Source: Aquatica leii (lineage: Eukaryota; Arthropoda; Insecta; Coleoptera; Lampyridae). From it: a DNA stretch of 64,000 bases. The DNA is taken from contig CM069432.1 of NCBI GenBank assembly GCA_035610365.1, positions 229,236,532-229,300,531 of the forward strand, read 5' to 3'. Below, piece by piece: positions 1 to 12,001 of this stretch; position 1 is the stretch's first letter, and every line of letters begins with the position of its first letter. The position numbers were made by a program, and so were the translations under genes. Under the pieces are notes generated by a model that was not told where the DNA came from, did no database searches, and saw only the letters and a program-made list of their open reading frames with translations.

Positions 1-2447
1 AGCAATATATTTAGGAGTAAATAAATAAATTATTAAAGGTTATGTTGTATTTTTTGATTATAATTGAGAAGTTTTAGCAACCAAACAAATTTTGTTTAAT
101 GTGTAATTCAACTCTATTTTTTTTCTTTTTGACTCACCTAGTAGATAAAACTCAATGTAGAGATTCAGCGGGTAAACTTTAAAGATTTAAAAATGAAATT
201 AATTGATTTTCAATTCCATATGGAAACAAAAATTTCATCGATTTAAAAAAGGAAGCAATTGAAAATAATCGATTATTGGTCAGAATTAAATCAACGTAAG
301 CTTCGGAGTCGTTATATCCCGAAATAAATTTTATAAAAGATTGTTATAGAAATAAACTGACATGAATTCAGCGCGGAATTTACGGTACGATTATGAACCC
401 GATATACATTTGGCATGCGAAGTACAACAAAAATTTCAATGTTAAAAGTTATGATATAATATTGATTTTTATATGGCAAAAAATATAGCCAGTATAAAAT
501 TATTTTGTAAATTTTTGAAGCCAACTTTTTAATCTTATTAAATAACATTTTATAACAATTAAATTTGTACTTTTTATTTTTTACTAAGAATTTTTGCACA
601 AAAAGGAATTGTAATATTTGCACGTGCATACAAAAAGGTTTATTACCGCTGACATAGTAGATACGATAAAAGAATAAGAAACATTACCACTAATTTCTTG
701 TATTTTTATACATATTTGAAGTCGTATAATTCGTTTTTAACAAGAATAAATTTGAAACAAAAATTGTATTCGTTTAAAACATTTATGAAATTTTGAAATC
801 AATTCAAAGTTTGTCGAATCGAAGCGTTTATGTAAAAAAGTGTAATGCACACCAAAATACTGTTTTAGTAATTTATATAATCACTAACCTGTGATACTTA
901 ACAAAGTGCGTAATACAATAAATGCCAATATTCAAATGAAGTTGTTTCGTTCTTATGTAAATGAGAACACATTAACAAGACGCCGAGTAAGACATAATTT
1001 TACATCCCTTAGTTTGAAACTGCATACAAACGATGCATTAGTTAAAATTCATTTTTATTAGTCTTTTACGAAGAAATTTTTAAACTTTACAGATTATCAA
1101 GTTATAAATGATCGATATTTAAGCTTTAGTTATAAAATCAAACCCATAAATCATGTGCGAACGATAAAAGAACACTCGACTATTTGTATTCGTTAATGCA
1201 TTTGCATAATTACATTACACATAATGCAGTGTTATAGTATCGCGTGTTCGCGCTATTGAAAACGTGATGTGCAATTATTAACTAAAGCAACAGGGATTGA
1301 TAGTCTCCATAAAGACTCGTTTATGTGGAAACGACGTTTAATTTAATAATTGTCACGCAACATAGGGGCTAACTGTAATGAATAACTCTTATTTACCATA
1401 TATTTTGATTATGGTATTAATTAAATTCTTCTAAAAAATCTTTAAAGAAATTCAACGTTGACGCGACAACAATATTTGTTTTAATAATAACTTAATGACT
1501 TTATACTTTTAATAAATAAAAAGAAAAAATGATGCCCCACCTTTACAATCAGACATAAGTATCATTATATTTTCGACAAGATCGGACAATAAAATGTGAG
1601 GTGTTAATCTTTCTAAGACGTTCTAGTGGCAAACTGACGGACACTTGAATGTATAGCTTGATGAGAATACAAGGAGTCTTTGAAACGTTAATAGTTAACA
1701 ATAGTGGAGGAGCAGAAGATTGCAGGCAGCATGATTTGACAGTTTAGGAATGCCACCGATGTCTGTTGCTTATTAGGGTCTAAATCGAACAATAACTACG
1801 GTTTATTAAGTAAATTTCCTTTTATTAAGGTAATTCTTTTCTAAAAAATTATATGTTGCTAAATTAGTATTATTTTATTGTTAACTCTTTTAACGTATAG
1901 TCATTGTGTTGCCAATTGCTTATAAATTAACGTCTGTGGTTAAGTTTTTTTTGCGTCTAGCTCTAAATGAGTCGTCTTGTTATCCACATCTTTCCATTAT
2001 AACATCCTTACCGTGATTATATTCTATTCATGTTTTTATTTAAAACGTATGCATTTATTATCTAATTGTTTTTAAACTTAAACATATGATTAGTGTTCAA
2101 GACAACTTCTGAGGCGCTATTAAAAGTTTCTTCTTCTGTTTACTAATGACATTTATGCGCATGATATCACATTTCTCAATATAAGAAAAACATGCTTTTA
2201 GATAACATTTTGTGGTGAAATACTATTAAACTAATCTTGATGTTATTGTTACAGTCCTTTTATTTCAATCATACGCATTACCATGAATGTTTATAATTAT
2301 TTTTACTTTTTGAGTAAAAGTTAAAAAGTTATGTGTTATCCATTATCACGTCTTTTTATTTTGGAAAGTCTTTATGTTATTGTACACATCGACTAAATTG
2401 ACAAGATTTTTGCAAAAATTGCTAAAAAAATTTAAAAAAACAAAAAA
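1..2447. other. AT-rich non-coding flank left of the Polinton
   Basis: No reading frame here has recognisable protein character. The longest (312-629, minus) is low-complexity, rich in Ile, Tyr, Lys and Phe, as expected by chance in AT-rich DNA. A somewhat less AT-rich stretch lies at about 1610-1800. No RNA gene or transposon end was seen. The segment ends at the target-site duplication of the Polinton. Confidence 0.6.
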
Positions 2448-2453
2448 GGTATA
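2448..2453. repeat. Target-site duplication, left copy (GGTATA)
   Basis: GGTATA lies directly outside the left TIR and recurs directly outside the right TIR. Six base pairs is the duplication length made by Polinton integrase. Removing one copy and the element gives a plausible continuous AT-rich target. Confidence 0.95.
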
Positions 2454-3171
2454 AGTAGTATAGCTATGTATTTTCTACACCACTCTTCAGAATCACCCGA
2501 CTTGCCAATGTATTTTCTACACCACTTTCAGAGTCACCAGACTTGCAGCAAGTCGTTTGTAGGCGGAGCGTCAGCGGCGGCCATGTTGTAAGGGGCGTGT
2601 ATGTAGTTTAGTAGAAGGCGTGTCTAGTTGGGGGCGTGTTTGTATGAAGTTTAGTAGAAGGCGTGTCTAGTTGGGGGCGTGTTTGTACGAAGTTTTATGT
2701 AATGTTAATTGTGGTGTTTAATAAGAGTCGTGTATGTAATGATGTATTATGTTGCTAAAGGTAATTAGTGTGTATGAATGTAGGTGAATGTTAATTACTG
2801 TGGTGGTGTAGTGTATGTAATGTTAGTATAATTATAATAAATATTTTAATGTTGTAGTGTGTATGTAGTTTAGTAGAAGGCGTGTCTAGTTGGGGGGCAT
2901 GTTTGTATGAAGTTTTATGTAATTTTAATTGTGGTGTTTAATAAGGGTCGTGTATGTAATGATGTATTATGTTGCTAAAGGTAATTAGTGTGTATGAATG
3001 TAGGTGAATGTTAATTACTGTGGTAAATATTTTAACACGCGCACAGCGTATAAGCAATCAACATTCTTACACAAATTTTGGTCTGCTGGGAGTAATTAAG
3101 CTAAAGTATCTACTTTAAGACTGGTTGCGACATGTTTAGTTGCTCTCGCTTATTCATATATGCATCTCTTT
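2454..3171 (+). repeat. Polinton left terminal inverted repeat (718 bp)
   Basis: This repeat matches the reverse complement of 19241-19959 with only a few substitutions and short indels. For example, TCTAGTTGGGGG on the left pairs with a single-base variant on the right. It contains an outer tandem pair of 42-bp units, a less AT-rich segment (about 2540-2600), copies of a GTAGAAGGCGTGTCTAGTTGGG motif, and a direct duplication of about 120 bp (about 2680-2805 and 2903-3023). In Polintons the TIRs are the replication and integration ends. No protein-coding frame is seen here. Confidence 0.95.
2467..2550 (+). repeat. Two tandem 42-bp subterminal units in the left TIR
   Basis: The units begin TGTATTTTCTACACCACT at 2467 and at 2509 and differ by a few bases. 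The mirrored pair is at the right end (about 19863-19946). Their place 13 bp from the terminus makes them candidate binding sites for integrase, terminal protein or polymerase; that role is inferred. Confidence 0.8.
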
Positions 3172-5275
3172 ATTTATATGAAAAAATTACTTTTTAATTA
3201 TAGGGATTAAACCAGAAAAATGTACGCAGACACAGACAGACAATAAAATATTACATAATTTAAAAAGGGTTTAAACTATTTCAAATTTTAATAAACTAGG
3301 CCACATTAAAATTTATATAAAAAATTACTGTTTAATTATAGAGATTAAACAAGAAAAAATGTACGCAGACACAGACAGACAATAGAAGATTGCATAATTT
3401 AAAAAGGGTTTAAACTATTTCAAATTTTAATAAACTAGGCCACATTAAAATTTATATAAAAAATTACTGTTTAATTATAGAGATTAAACAAGAAAAATGT
3501 ACACAGACACAGACAGACAGAAAAGATTAAGTATATAATTTAAAAAAAGGGTTTAAACTATTTCAAATTTTAATAAACTAGGTCAAATTAAAATTCATAT
3601 GAAAAATTACTTTTTAATTATAGGGATTAAACAAGAAAAATGTATACAGACACACAGACAGACAATAAACGATTACATAATTTAAAAAGGGTTTAAACTA
3701 TTTCAAATTTTAATAAACTAGGTTAAATTAAAATTCATATGAAAAATTACTTTTACAGACACACAGACAGACAATAAACGATTACATAATTTAAAAAGGG
3801 TTTAAACTATTTCAAATTTTAATAAACTAGGTTAAATTAAAATTCATATGAAAAATTACTTTTTAATTATAGGGATTAAACAAGAAAAATGTACACAGAC
3901 ACAGACAGACAAAAAGATTAGGTATATAATTTAAAAAGGGTTTAAACTATTTCAAATTTTAATAAACTAGGTCAAATTAAAATTCATATGAAAAATTACT
4001 TTTTAATTATAGAGATTAAACAAGAAAAATGTATACAGACACACAGACAGACAATAAACGATTACATAATTTAAAAAAGGGTTTAAACTATTTCAAATTT
4101 TAATAAACTAGGTTAAATTAAAATTCATATGAAAAATTACTTTTTACAGACACACAGACAGACAATAAACGATTACATAATTTAAAAAGGGTTTAAACTA
4201 TTTCAAATTTTAATAAACTAGGTTAAATTAAAATTCATATGAAAAATTACTTTTTAATTATAGGGATTAAACAAGAAAAATGTACACGGACACAGACAGA
4301 CAAAAGATTAGGTATATAATTTAAAAAGGGTTTAAACTATTTCAAATTTTAATAAACTAGGTCAAATTAAAATTCATATGAAAAATTACTTTTTAATTAT
4401 AGGGATTAAACAAGAAAAATGTATACAGACACACAGACAGACAATAAACGATTACATAATTTAAAAAGGGTTTAAACTATTTCAAATTTTAATAAAATAG
4501 GTTAAATTAAAATTCATATGAAAAATTACTTTTTACAGACACACAGACAGACAATAAACGATTACATAATTTAAAAAGGGTTTAAACTATTTCAAATTTT
4601 AATAAACTAGGTTAAATTAAAATTCATATGAAAAATTACTTTTTAATTATAGGGATTAAACAAGAAAAATGTACACGGACACAGACAGACAAAAAGATTA
4701 GGTATATAATTTAAAAAGGGTTTAAACTATTTCAAATTTTAATAAACTAGGTCAAATTAAAATATATATGAAAAATTACTTTTTAATTATAGGGATTAAA
4801 CAAGAAAAATGTATACAGACACACAGACAGACAATAAACGATTACATAATTTAAAAAGGGTTTAAACTATTTCAAATTTTAATAAACTAGGTTAAATTAA
4901 AATTCATATGAAAAATTACTTTTTAATTATAGGGATTAAACAAGAAAAATGTACACGGACACAGACAGACAAAAGATTAGGTATATAATTTAAAAAGGGT
5001 TTAAACTATTTCAAATTTTAATAAACTAGGTCAAATTAAAATATATATGAAAAATTACTTTTTAATTATAGGGATTAAACAAGAAAAATGTATACAGACA
5101 CACAGACAGACAATAAACGATTACATAATTTAAAAAGGGTTTAAACTATTTCAAATTTTAATGGTAAATAAGCTTAGATATTGTATTTAAATTATAATTA
5201 ACTTGATTTTATAAACTAGGTTAAATTAAAATATATATGAAAAATTATGTTTTTAATTATAGACATTAATCAATA
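3172..5275. repeat. Tandem array with a 390-bp higher-order repeat
   Basis: About 15 units share a core with TTTAAACTATTTCAAATTTT, AATAAACTAGG and a CAGACA-rich segment. The AATAAACTAGG landmark falls at about 3290, 3430, 3572, 3712, 3821, 3961, 4102, 4212, 4351, 4491, 4601, 4741, 4881 and 5020, so spacings are near 140 bp with every third one near 110 bp in the middle. The 110-bp unit lacks the segment with ATAGGGATTAAACAAG. Three 390-bp trimers (3572-4741) repeat in register. The last unit is broken by about 50 bp of unrelated DNA (5162-5210), then degenerates. The array is non-coding. Confidence 0.93.
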
Positions 5276-5341
5276 AAAATTCCTTTCAGATTCTAGAACA
5301 TCTACCTAAATGCCTACTACGCATGTCTTCTTTCTATTATG

Positions 5342-5351
5342 TATATAAAAG
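5342..5351 (+). promoter_or_regulatory. TATA box before the 106-aa gene
   Basis: TATATAAAAG lies 51 bp before the ATG at 5402, as expected for a TATA box driving a short 5' leader. It may serve the whole rightward unit including the polymerase; that extension is inferred. Confidence 0.6.
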
Positions 5352-5401
5352 AAACGTATACGTGGTATTCATATTTAAAACATCATTGTAAGTCTTGAAA
5401 A

Positions 5402-5722
5402 ATGTCTTTTAACGTTGATCAGCTAAACAACATCACATCGGTCTTTACAACCGATGTTCGTGTATTACTGAAAGACTTACCGTTAAATGAAAAACTATCG
5501 GTAAAGTCTTTGAAAATTATAAACAATCGTTTCGGGCGTACTGTGCTGCTACATCTAGATGTTGGTGTTGTTTTTCTACCGAAACGTTTAAGTGCCGCGT
5601 TTTCAGATGAAGACGTTGTAGAAATATCAACAGGCGGAAAAACGTTAGAAATAATGAGAACTGGTGAGAAACTAACTACATCAGGATTTTCTGTTCAATT
5701 GGTGGAGTTTTTCTATAAATAA
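5402..5722 (+). CDS. Small Polinton protein, possible OB-fold ssDNA-binding protein
   Basis: The protein is 106 aa, starting at an ATG downstream of a good TATA box and ending with an AATAAA-containing tail. It lies just before the polymerase on the same strand. The sequence looks beta-rich, with alternating hydrophobic residues: a V-L-L-K-D-L strand near 21-26, NRFGRTVLL near 43-51, VVFLPKRL near 56-63, then an acidic helix-like SDEDVVEIS stretch. A short beta-rich protein with an FG-turn and a FLP motif next to a replicative polymerase suggests a single-strand DNA-binding or replication accessory role. This rests on appearance and context only; no catalytic motif is present. The frame itself is very likely real. 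Confidence 0.6.
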   Translation: MSFNVDQLNNITSVFTTDVRVLLKDLPLNEKLSVKSLKIINNRFGRTVLLHLDVGVVFLPKRLSAAFSDEDVVEISTGGKTLEIMRTGEKLTTSGFSVQLVEFFYK

Positions 5723-5821
5723 ATGATTAAATGATAACATGTGCGTGTGTGTTTATGTGCGTGTGCATTATATAAAAATTCGTCATTTTAAGGAAAGATA
5801 AAGAATAAGATAAGTAGTTGT

Positions 5822-5824
<3 letters not shown>

Positions 5825-5866
<42 letters not shown>
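5825..5866. repeat. (AT)21 microsatellite before the polymerase gene
   Basis: Twenty-one uninterrupted AT units end 10 bp before the first ATG of the polymerase gene at 5877. The tract probably differs in length between copies and may include or mask the core promoter. Confidence 0.95.
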
Positions 5867-5876
<10 letters not shown>

Positions 5877-8800
5877 ATGAATCCTAGTTTAAATTATGTT
5901 GATAATGAAGATGGTGGCGACAGCGATTCAATCATTTGTTATTCTAGTGATGTATTAGAAAAGATCAAAAATGTATACCATGTATTGAAAAAGTTAAAAA
6001 AAACCTCATCTCGTGTTAATTATGCGAAAACGTTTCAACGACAAATTGATAACATCGTGCGAGTTTTAAATAGTGTAAATAAGAAGCATGTTTTTGTAAA
6101 TAACGTTGGGGGCAAAAAACATATGGAGACAGTAATAGGTCATCTAAAAACATATAGACTACTATTAACTCAACTGCTGATAAATAAAGACCGATTTAAA
6201 ATTAGACAAAGGAAAAAGAAAATTGGATCTAGTATTACTATACAGACGAATCAAGCGCTTAAACGTGAAAGTCAAAAGAGCAACAGAACAGATCGAGTTA
6301 GATGGATAGACGTTCAATCAGCTTTTTAAAGGACGACTTCGAAGTGGACTGTGCATCAATTTAACTCATAAGCGTTTGGAAACGTTTTTACATGACTGTT
6401 TTTTGGCCTTTTCAAGACGTATCAAAGTGTTATTGTTTAAAAATAAAAGTTTAAAAGTAAATGTAGTGCTTTGTGGCGAATTTGTAAAGACAATAAATGG
6501 ATCCACTCATACTTACGATTTTAAATACTTTAATACTCAAAATTCTCAACTGTTACAAGATCAAATATTGAACAAATTTAATTTAGAAAAATGGTTTAAA
6601 GACAACATTACAGTTAAAATTTTAAAGAAGCTGGAAGAATTTGAGGAAGAATCGTCGGGGTGGGCTTTGCACAAAATTATTTCGCTTATGATAAACATTA
6701 ATAGTTGTGGATATTTGTTTCACGCTTCCTCCTACATCGAACTACCTATAGAAATTAAAACAAAACATGCTGTAGTCAACGTACACAATAACGACGAGGC
6801 GTGCTTCGCCTGGTCCATCATGGCTGCTCTATATCCACCTATCGACAGCAGTGGTAAGAAAAATAATCATATTAATCGTGTATCAAAATATCCTTATTAC
6901 GGAGAAAAATTGAATCTAAAAGGTATTCAGTTTCCAATGACTTTAAATCAAATTCCTAAATTTGAACGTCAAAACCCTGACATTTCCATTAATGTGTATA
7001 CTTTATCTTTGAAGAAAAAAGCTCTCTATGTAACAGTTCCTACATATCTTACATCTAGTCACAAAGAACGTCATGTTAATTTGCTGATGATTCAAGAAAA
7101 ATATATTATAGAAGATGAATCAGAAGAAGAAGAAGAAGAAGAAGAAGGAGAAGAAGATAAAAACCGAGAAGGATTTGAAGAGAACAATATTAATATGAGT
7201 GTTGATTGTGATCTAAGTGATGTTAGTGAACATAAATTTGATACATTAGGTGAGTCTTTGTCTATAAAATATCATTTTTGTTATATAAAAAACTTGTCGC
7301 GACTTGTCAAATCTCAATTAACTAAAAGTACTCGTAAAATTCACATTTGCGATAGATGTTTACACTACTTTTACTCGGAAGCATGCTTAACACAACATAT
7401 TGTAGATTGTAGAAACTTGAATGCTTGTAAAATAACACTACCCCAGGCGGGAACCGTTGTAAAATTCAAAAATTTGCCCATCAGATGCGGGTACCGTTTA
7501 TTATTTATGGCGACTTTGAATGTTTGTTAATAAAATCAGATAATATTAGCGACGATGTTACTTGTAATATGATTAAGTATCAACACCATAAACCGTTTAG
7601 TGTAGGCTACTATTTACATTGTGCTTTCGATCATTCTTTATCGTATTTTAAAATGTTTAGAGGACACGATTGTGAAGATTGGTTTACAAATGAATTAATC
7701 GCGATATCGGCTGCGTTTTCTGAAAAATATTTTAACAAAGTTGTACCGATGAAACCGTTATCATATGATGAAATTTTAAATTTTAACCTTGCCAGACATT
7801 GTCATATATGTGAAAAACCGTTTAAAAATGATGATATAAAAGTTAGGGATCATTGCCACTTTTCGGGTAATTTTAGAGGTGCAGCACATAATAGCTGTAA
7901 TTTAAACTTCAAATGCGATAAAACAATACCGGTTGTCTTTCATTCGCTTTCCAATTATGATGCACATCTATTCATTAGAAATCTTGTTAAAAATGTAGAA
8001 AAAGATACATCTATTACCATTAAACAAAGAACGTTACATTTCTTTTACAGCTGCTTTCGATAACAATATGAAATTCAGGTTTATAGATTCCTTTAGATTC
8101 ATGAACAGTTCTTTAGATAAATTATCATCTTATTTAGATAATGATCATCTTCATATAATAAAGTCACAATTTTCAAATGTATCTTCTAAACAATTTGAAT
8201 TGCTTAAACGTAAAGGTGTATATCCATATGACTATACAGATCATTACGATAAACTTTTAACAACAACTACATTACCTAGCAAAGAACATTTTTTCAATAG
8301 TTTAACGGCCACTCATATATCCGACGATGATTATTTACATGCTGAAACGGTTTGGCGCGAATTTAACATTTCCAATCTAGCCGAATATAGTGATCTCTAT
8401 TTAAAAACAGATGTATTACTGTTAGCTGATGTGTTTGAAAACTTTCGACGTGGATGTATGCATACATATAAACTCGATCCGGCTCATTATTATACTGTTC
8501 CAGGGTATACTTGGGACGCTATGCTTAAATTTACTCAAATCGAATTAGAACTTATATCCGATATAGATATGTTAATGTTTGTAGAACGAGGTATTCGCGG
8601 TGGTTTATCTCAGTGTTCAATGAAATATAGTAAAGCTAACAACAAATATCTAGATAACTATAATCCCAACGATTTAGACTCTTATTTAATTTATTTTGAC
8701 GTAAATAATCTTTATGGCCTCGCAATGAGTCAATTTTTGCCATACGGTGGTTTTAAATGGCTCGATACCGACGAGATTGCAAACTTTAACTTAAAAAATG

Positions 8801-9935
8801 TTAGTAACGTTTCAACTACAGGTTATTTGTTAGAGGTTGATTTAGAATACCCTCCATGTATACACGATGTTCATAACGATTTACCTTTATGTTCCGAACA
8901 TAAACATCCGCCGGGAAGTAAACAAAAGAAATTATTAGCCACTCTACACAATAAATCGCGCTATATTATTCACTATCAAAATCTACAACAGTGTTTAAAA
9001 TTAGGTATGCAGTTGAAACGCGTGCATCGTATTTTAGAGTTTAAACAGAAAGCTTGGTTGAAAAATTATATAGATTTAAATACTCGTTTGCGAATGTCGA
9101 CATCTAACGATTTTGAAAAGAATTTATACAAATTGCTAAATAATGCCGTTTTCGGCAAAACGATGGAAAACATTCGTAAACATAAAGTAGTAAAACTTAT
9201 AAATCGTTGGCATGGTCGTTATGGCGCTGAGCACTACATTGCTCAACCGAATTTCCATAGTCGCACGATATTTGATAATAATACGGTTGCAATCGAAATG
9301 AATAAAAATGAAATTATATTTAATAAACCGATTTATGTAGGCATGTGTATTTTAGACATATCCAAAACTTATTTATATAATTTTCATTACGAATATATGT
9401 TGAAGAAATTTGGTCATCAAAATTGTCGGTTGTTATACACAGACACAGACAGTTTAATCTATAATCTCTATCACAATAATATTTACGATTCCATAAAAAC
9501 CGATTTTCACATGTTTGATACTAGTGATTACGATGAGGATAATATTTTTGGCATATCTAGGCTAAATAAAAAGGTATTAGGATTGATGAAGGATGAGTGC
9601 TCAGGACGAGTGATGCTTGAATTTGTAGGAATAAAATCAAAATTATACAGTTTTAAAGTACAATGTGATAGTAGCAATACATATGAAGTTGTTAAGAAAG
9701 CTAAAGGTGTTGTCGATAATGTGGTACGTAATACAATTTCTTTCGAAGATTATCTAAATTGTGTTAGAGAAAATACTACGTTGTTAAGAGAACAACGATC
9801 GATCAGATCATCTAAACATCATATTTTTCTATTAAACAAAATAAAATTGCATTAGCTGGAAACGATGATAAACGCTATATTCTATCTGATGGTGTAAATA
9901 CACTTGCCTGGGGTCATTATTTGTTGGAATATTAG
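5877..9935 (+). CDS. polB: Protein-primed family-B DNA polymerase, frame-broken
   Basis: This enzyme replicates the element from protein-primed ends. About 1,350 codons lie in five frame segments: 5877 to about 6327, to about 7480, to about 8017, to about 9822, and to the stop at 9935. Each junction fits a 1-nt indel. Conserved family features run unbroken across the junctions: a W-I-D-x-x-x-A-F block at about 6302, E-A-C-F-A-W at 6796, an acidic Glu run at about 7120, and a C2H2 finger (7348-7407). Then come Exo I YGDFE (7506), an endonuclease-VII-like Cys/His segment with RDHCH (7800-7908), Exo II NYDAH (about 7952), and Exo III YSDLYLKTD (8386). Pol A DVNNLYG (8698), Pol B NNAVFGKT (about 9135) and Pol C YTDTDS (9436-9453) follow. 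The catalytic residues are all present. The breaks could be decay or sequencing error. The small reading frames at 6376, 7485 and 8068 are parts of this one gene. Confidence 0.95.
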
Positions 9936-10035
9936 AATACATGTATTTATATCTTAAATCGCCATCATTATAATCATCAGCACTGTCTCAATTATGTAAC
10001 TTAGCCTTAGTTATTATTTTGATTTTTACTATTAC

Positions 10036-10084
<49 letters not shown>

Positions 10085-10231
10085 TACATAGTTATACAAC
10101 AATATGTACACATACATACGCACAAACACGTGTAAAAAAAAAAATGTAATTATTATTAAGGAATAATAAAACATATTTCTAGTTTTAATTTTTGTAAATT
10201 TTTTATTTATGTGTGTATATTACAGTGATAG
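9936..10231. terminator. Convergent 3' region with two-sided polyadenylation signals
   Basis: The rightward polymerase and the leftward integrase end here head-on. A plus-strand AATAAA is at 10165-10170 and a minus-strand AATAAA at 10202-10207, so each could end the opposing transcript. A (TTA)n microsatellite fills 10038-10084. No gene is present. Confidence 0.65.
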
Positions 10232-11181
10232 TTATGAAACGATATCATCGACGTCAATCCAAGTTTTCTCTGGAAATCCTAACCATTTTACAAGCACTTT
10301 GCGTCCTTTGCGCTTTAACAGTTTTTGAACAAGGTAAACATTGGGATGTTTTGCTTTTTGCAACTCCATCTCGTAAAATCCTCCAGATATAGGTTGTCCA
10401 TTTATATCTTGTAGTAGATAGGTGACGGGATTAGTAATTTGTACTTTTACAATTTTAAATAATTCGGCGGACCAATTTGGAGTATATCCTTTAGAGAATA
10501 CGCTTTTGAACTTGGAAATTCGAACCACATCACCAACTTTATAGCGAGGTTTATCTATAAAAGTTTTCAATTTCGCATACGTTCGATGTAGACCTATGCT
10601 GTTGTTTCGAGTTACGGAGTTTGGCTTCACACCGATAGTTCTATGCTTTGTGTTGTTATAGCTTTCGGTGATTCCTTTGATTACATCAATCCATTTATAA
10701 TTTCCACGTAAACTAAACGTTTTATAAAGACGATTTTTAGAGTTCGAATTACACGTTCTGCGATCGAAGCCTTCTTAATACTATACGTCGTGTAATGATT
10801 AATTTTAGTATGCTTCATAAGTTTTGAAAACAAATGATTGAAAAACTCTTTACCACCATCGGTCTGCAAATTTTGTGGTGCTCGCTGACTTTTCTTAAAA
10901 ATGTCATGCATCGCCTTAACAATATCTTTGCCGGTTTTGGTCTTTACTCCTCTCGTCCATAGATATTTCGAATAGCAATCGATCACGATTAGAATATATT
11001 TATAACCTTTATTTTCTCTAGCATAAGGAATGAATTCAGCTAAATCAGCTTGCCACAGATCATCGTAACCCTTAATAATAGTCTTACGACGTGGAAAAGT
11101 TTTTCGAGCGGGTCTATGTAACTCGTTTACAACCTGTTGTTTTAACATGATGTCTTCGGTTAATTGATTACATTTTACCAA
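10232..11181 (-). CDS. int: Retroviral-type integrase with chromodomain, one frameshift
   Basis: This protein inserts the element DNA, giving the 6-bp duplication. The catalytic core is read from the N-terminal segment (11181-10681), with D46 in WQADL, D108 in LQTDGG and E142 in the KKASIAER block. A 1-nt indel in the T/A run at about 10735 moves the frame, and the remainder continues to 10232. That remainder carries an SH3-like segment (KVGDVVRI) and a C-terminal chromodomain with YLVQKLL and VKWLGFPEKTW, which in related elements can direct integration to chromatin. The frame opens with TTG at 11181; the first ATG is at 11148, and a stop lies upstream, so the N-terminus is short and the zinc-binding HHCC domain is not visible. 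The gene starts 70 bp after the fibre-like gene. Confidence 0.93.
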
Positions 11182-11250
11182 CTTACATCGTTTTATCTGT
11201 ATTGGAAGTTGCTGTCGTCAACGTCGTTGCTGCTGCTTCTCGCTTTATCA

Positions 11251-11912
11251 TTATCCCCGACATGTTTTTACATAGTCATCAAATCGTCTTTCGAAATTCA
11301 TCACGATTGTTGTTAGTAATGCGACATTATTATCCAATTTTTCCAATTGATTTATCCGCGATGTTAAGGATTGCATAGCATCTATCTGCGTTGTCAGATT
11401 ATATATGGAAGTACCATTAGCATGAGGATTATCGTCAATTTTCTCTTTTATCATTTCATTCATCAACGTTTTAACGGTGTTGGGAATCGTGTTTGCAACA
11501 ATTCCATTCATATCGCTAGATATAACCAGTTGAATACCATTCATTCGTTCTAAAAGTTGTTTAGCTCTCTATTCACACTATTGACATACACCTCAGTAGA
11601 TTCGTATATTCTAGCTTCGTGTTTTCGAACAATATCATCGACGTATGCTTTATTAGTGGCATCTGTATTGTCTTTAGGATCACCCACTCGAGTTAAACGA
11701 TTTCCATCAAAATCACATTTGCTTGACAAATAATACTTTAAATTGAGCGCATTATGAGGGTCGATAGGATTCCCTACGTTAATCAGTCTTCTATTTTTCA
11801 TATCATAATTGTTATCGTCCGTTAATATAAAACCAACTCCAGGTGGTCCACGTTGATTTGTAGCAGCACGTCGTGTATTTTCATACAATCGACCAAATTT
11901 GTCCACAGACAT
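11251..11912 (-). CDS. Phage tail-fibre-like Polinton protein, frame-broken
   Basis: There are two frames, 11912-11550 (120 aa) and 11544-11251 (97 aa), probably one gene of about 215 aa split by an extra AG dinucleotide at about 11565. The N-terminal part has RGPPGVGF and then two copies of a repeat seen in phage fibres: NRRLINVGNP...NALNLKY and NRLTRVGDP...DATNKAYVDD. The C-terminal part has heptad-like spacing (about 55-95) suggesting a trimeric coiled coil. By analogy it may form a capsid fibre or attachment protein; that is inference. It lies in the structural block between integrase and the DUF8207-like gene. If the two frames are separate genes, they are 5 bp apart. Confidence 0.65.
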
Positions 11913-12001
11913 GATTATTATACATACAAATCAAACTGTGTTGTTTATTAAATAGGTTTTTGTTATGATCGTCTTAGTAGCACCAATGATGATGATTGTG
12001 A

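Noticed and set aside
312-629. 105-codon minus-strand frame
   Set aside because: Low-complexity AT-driven composition, no motif, no promoter or neighbour support.
3172-5275. CRISPR-like array
   Set aside because: The units are 110-140 bp tandem copies without short repeats and unique spacers, inside a eukaryotic transposon.
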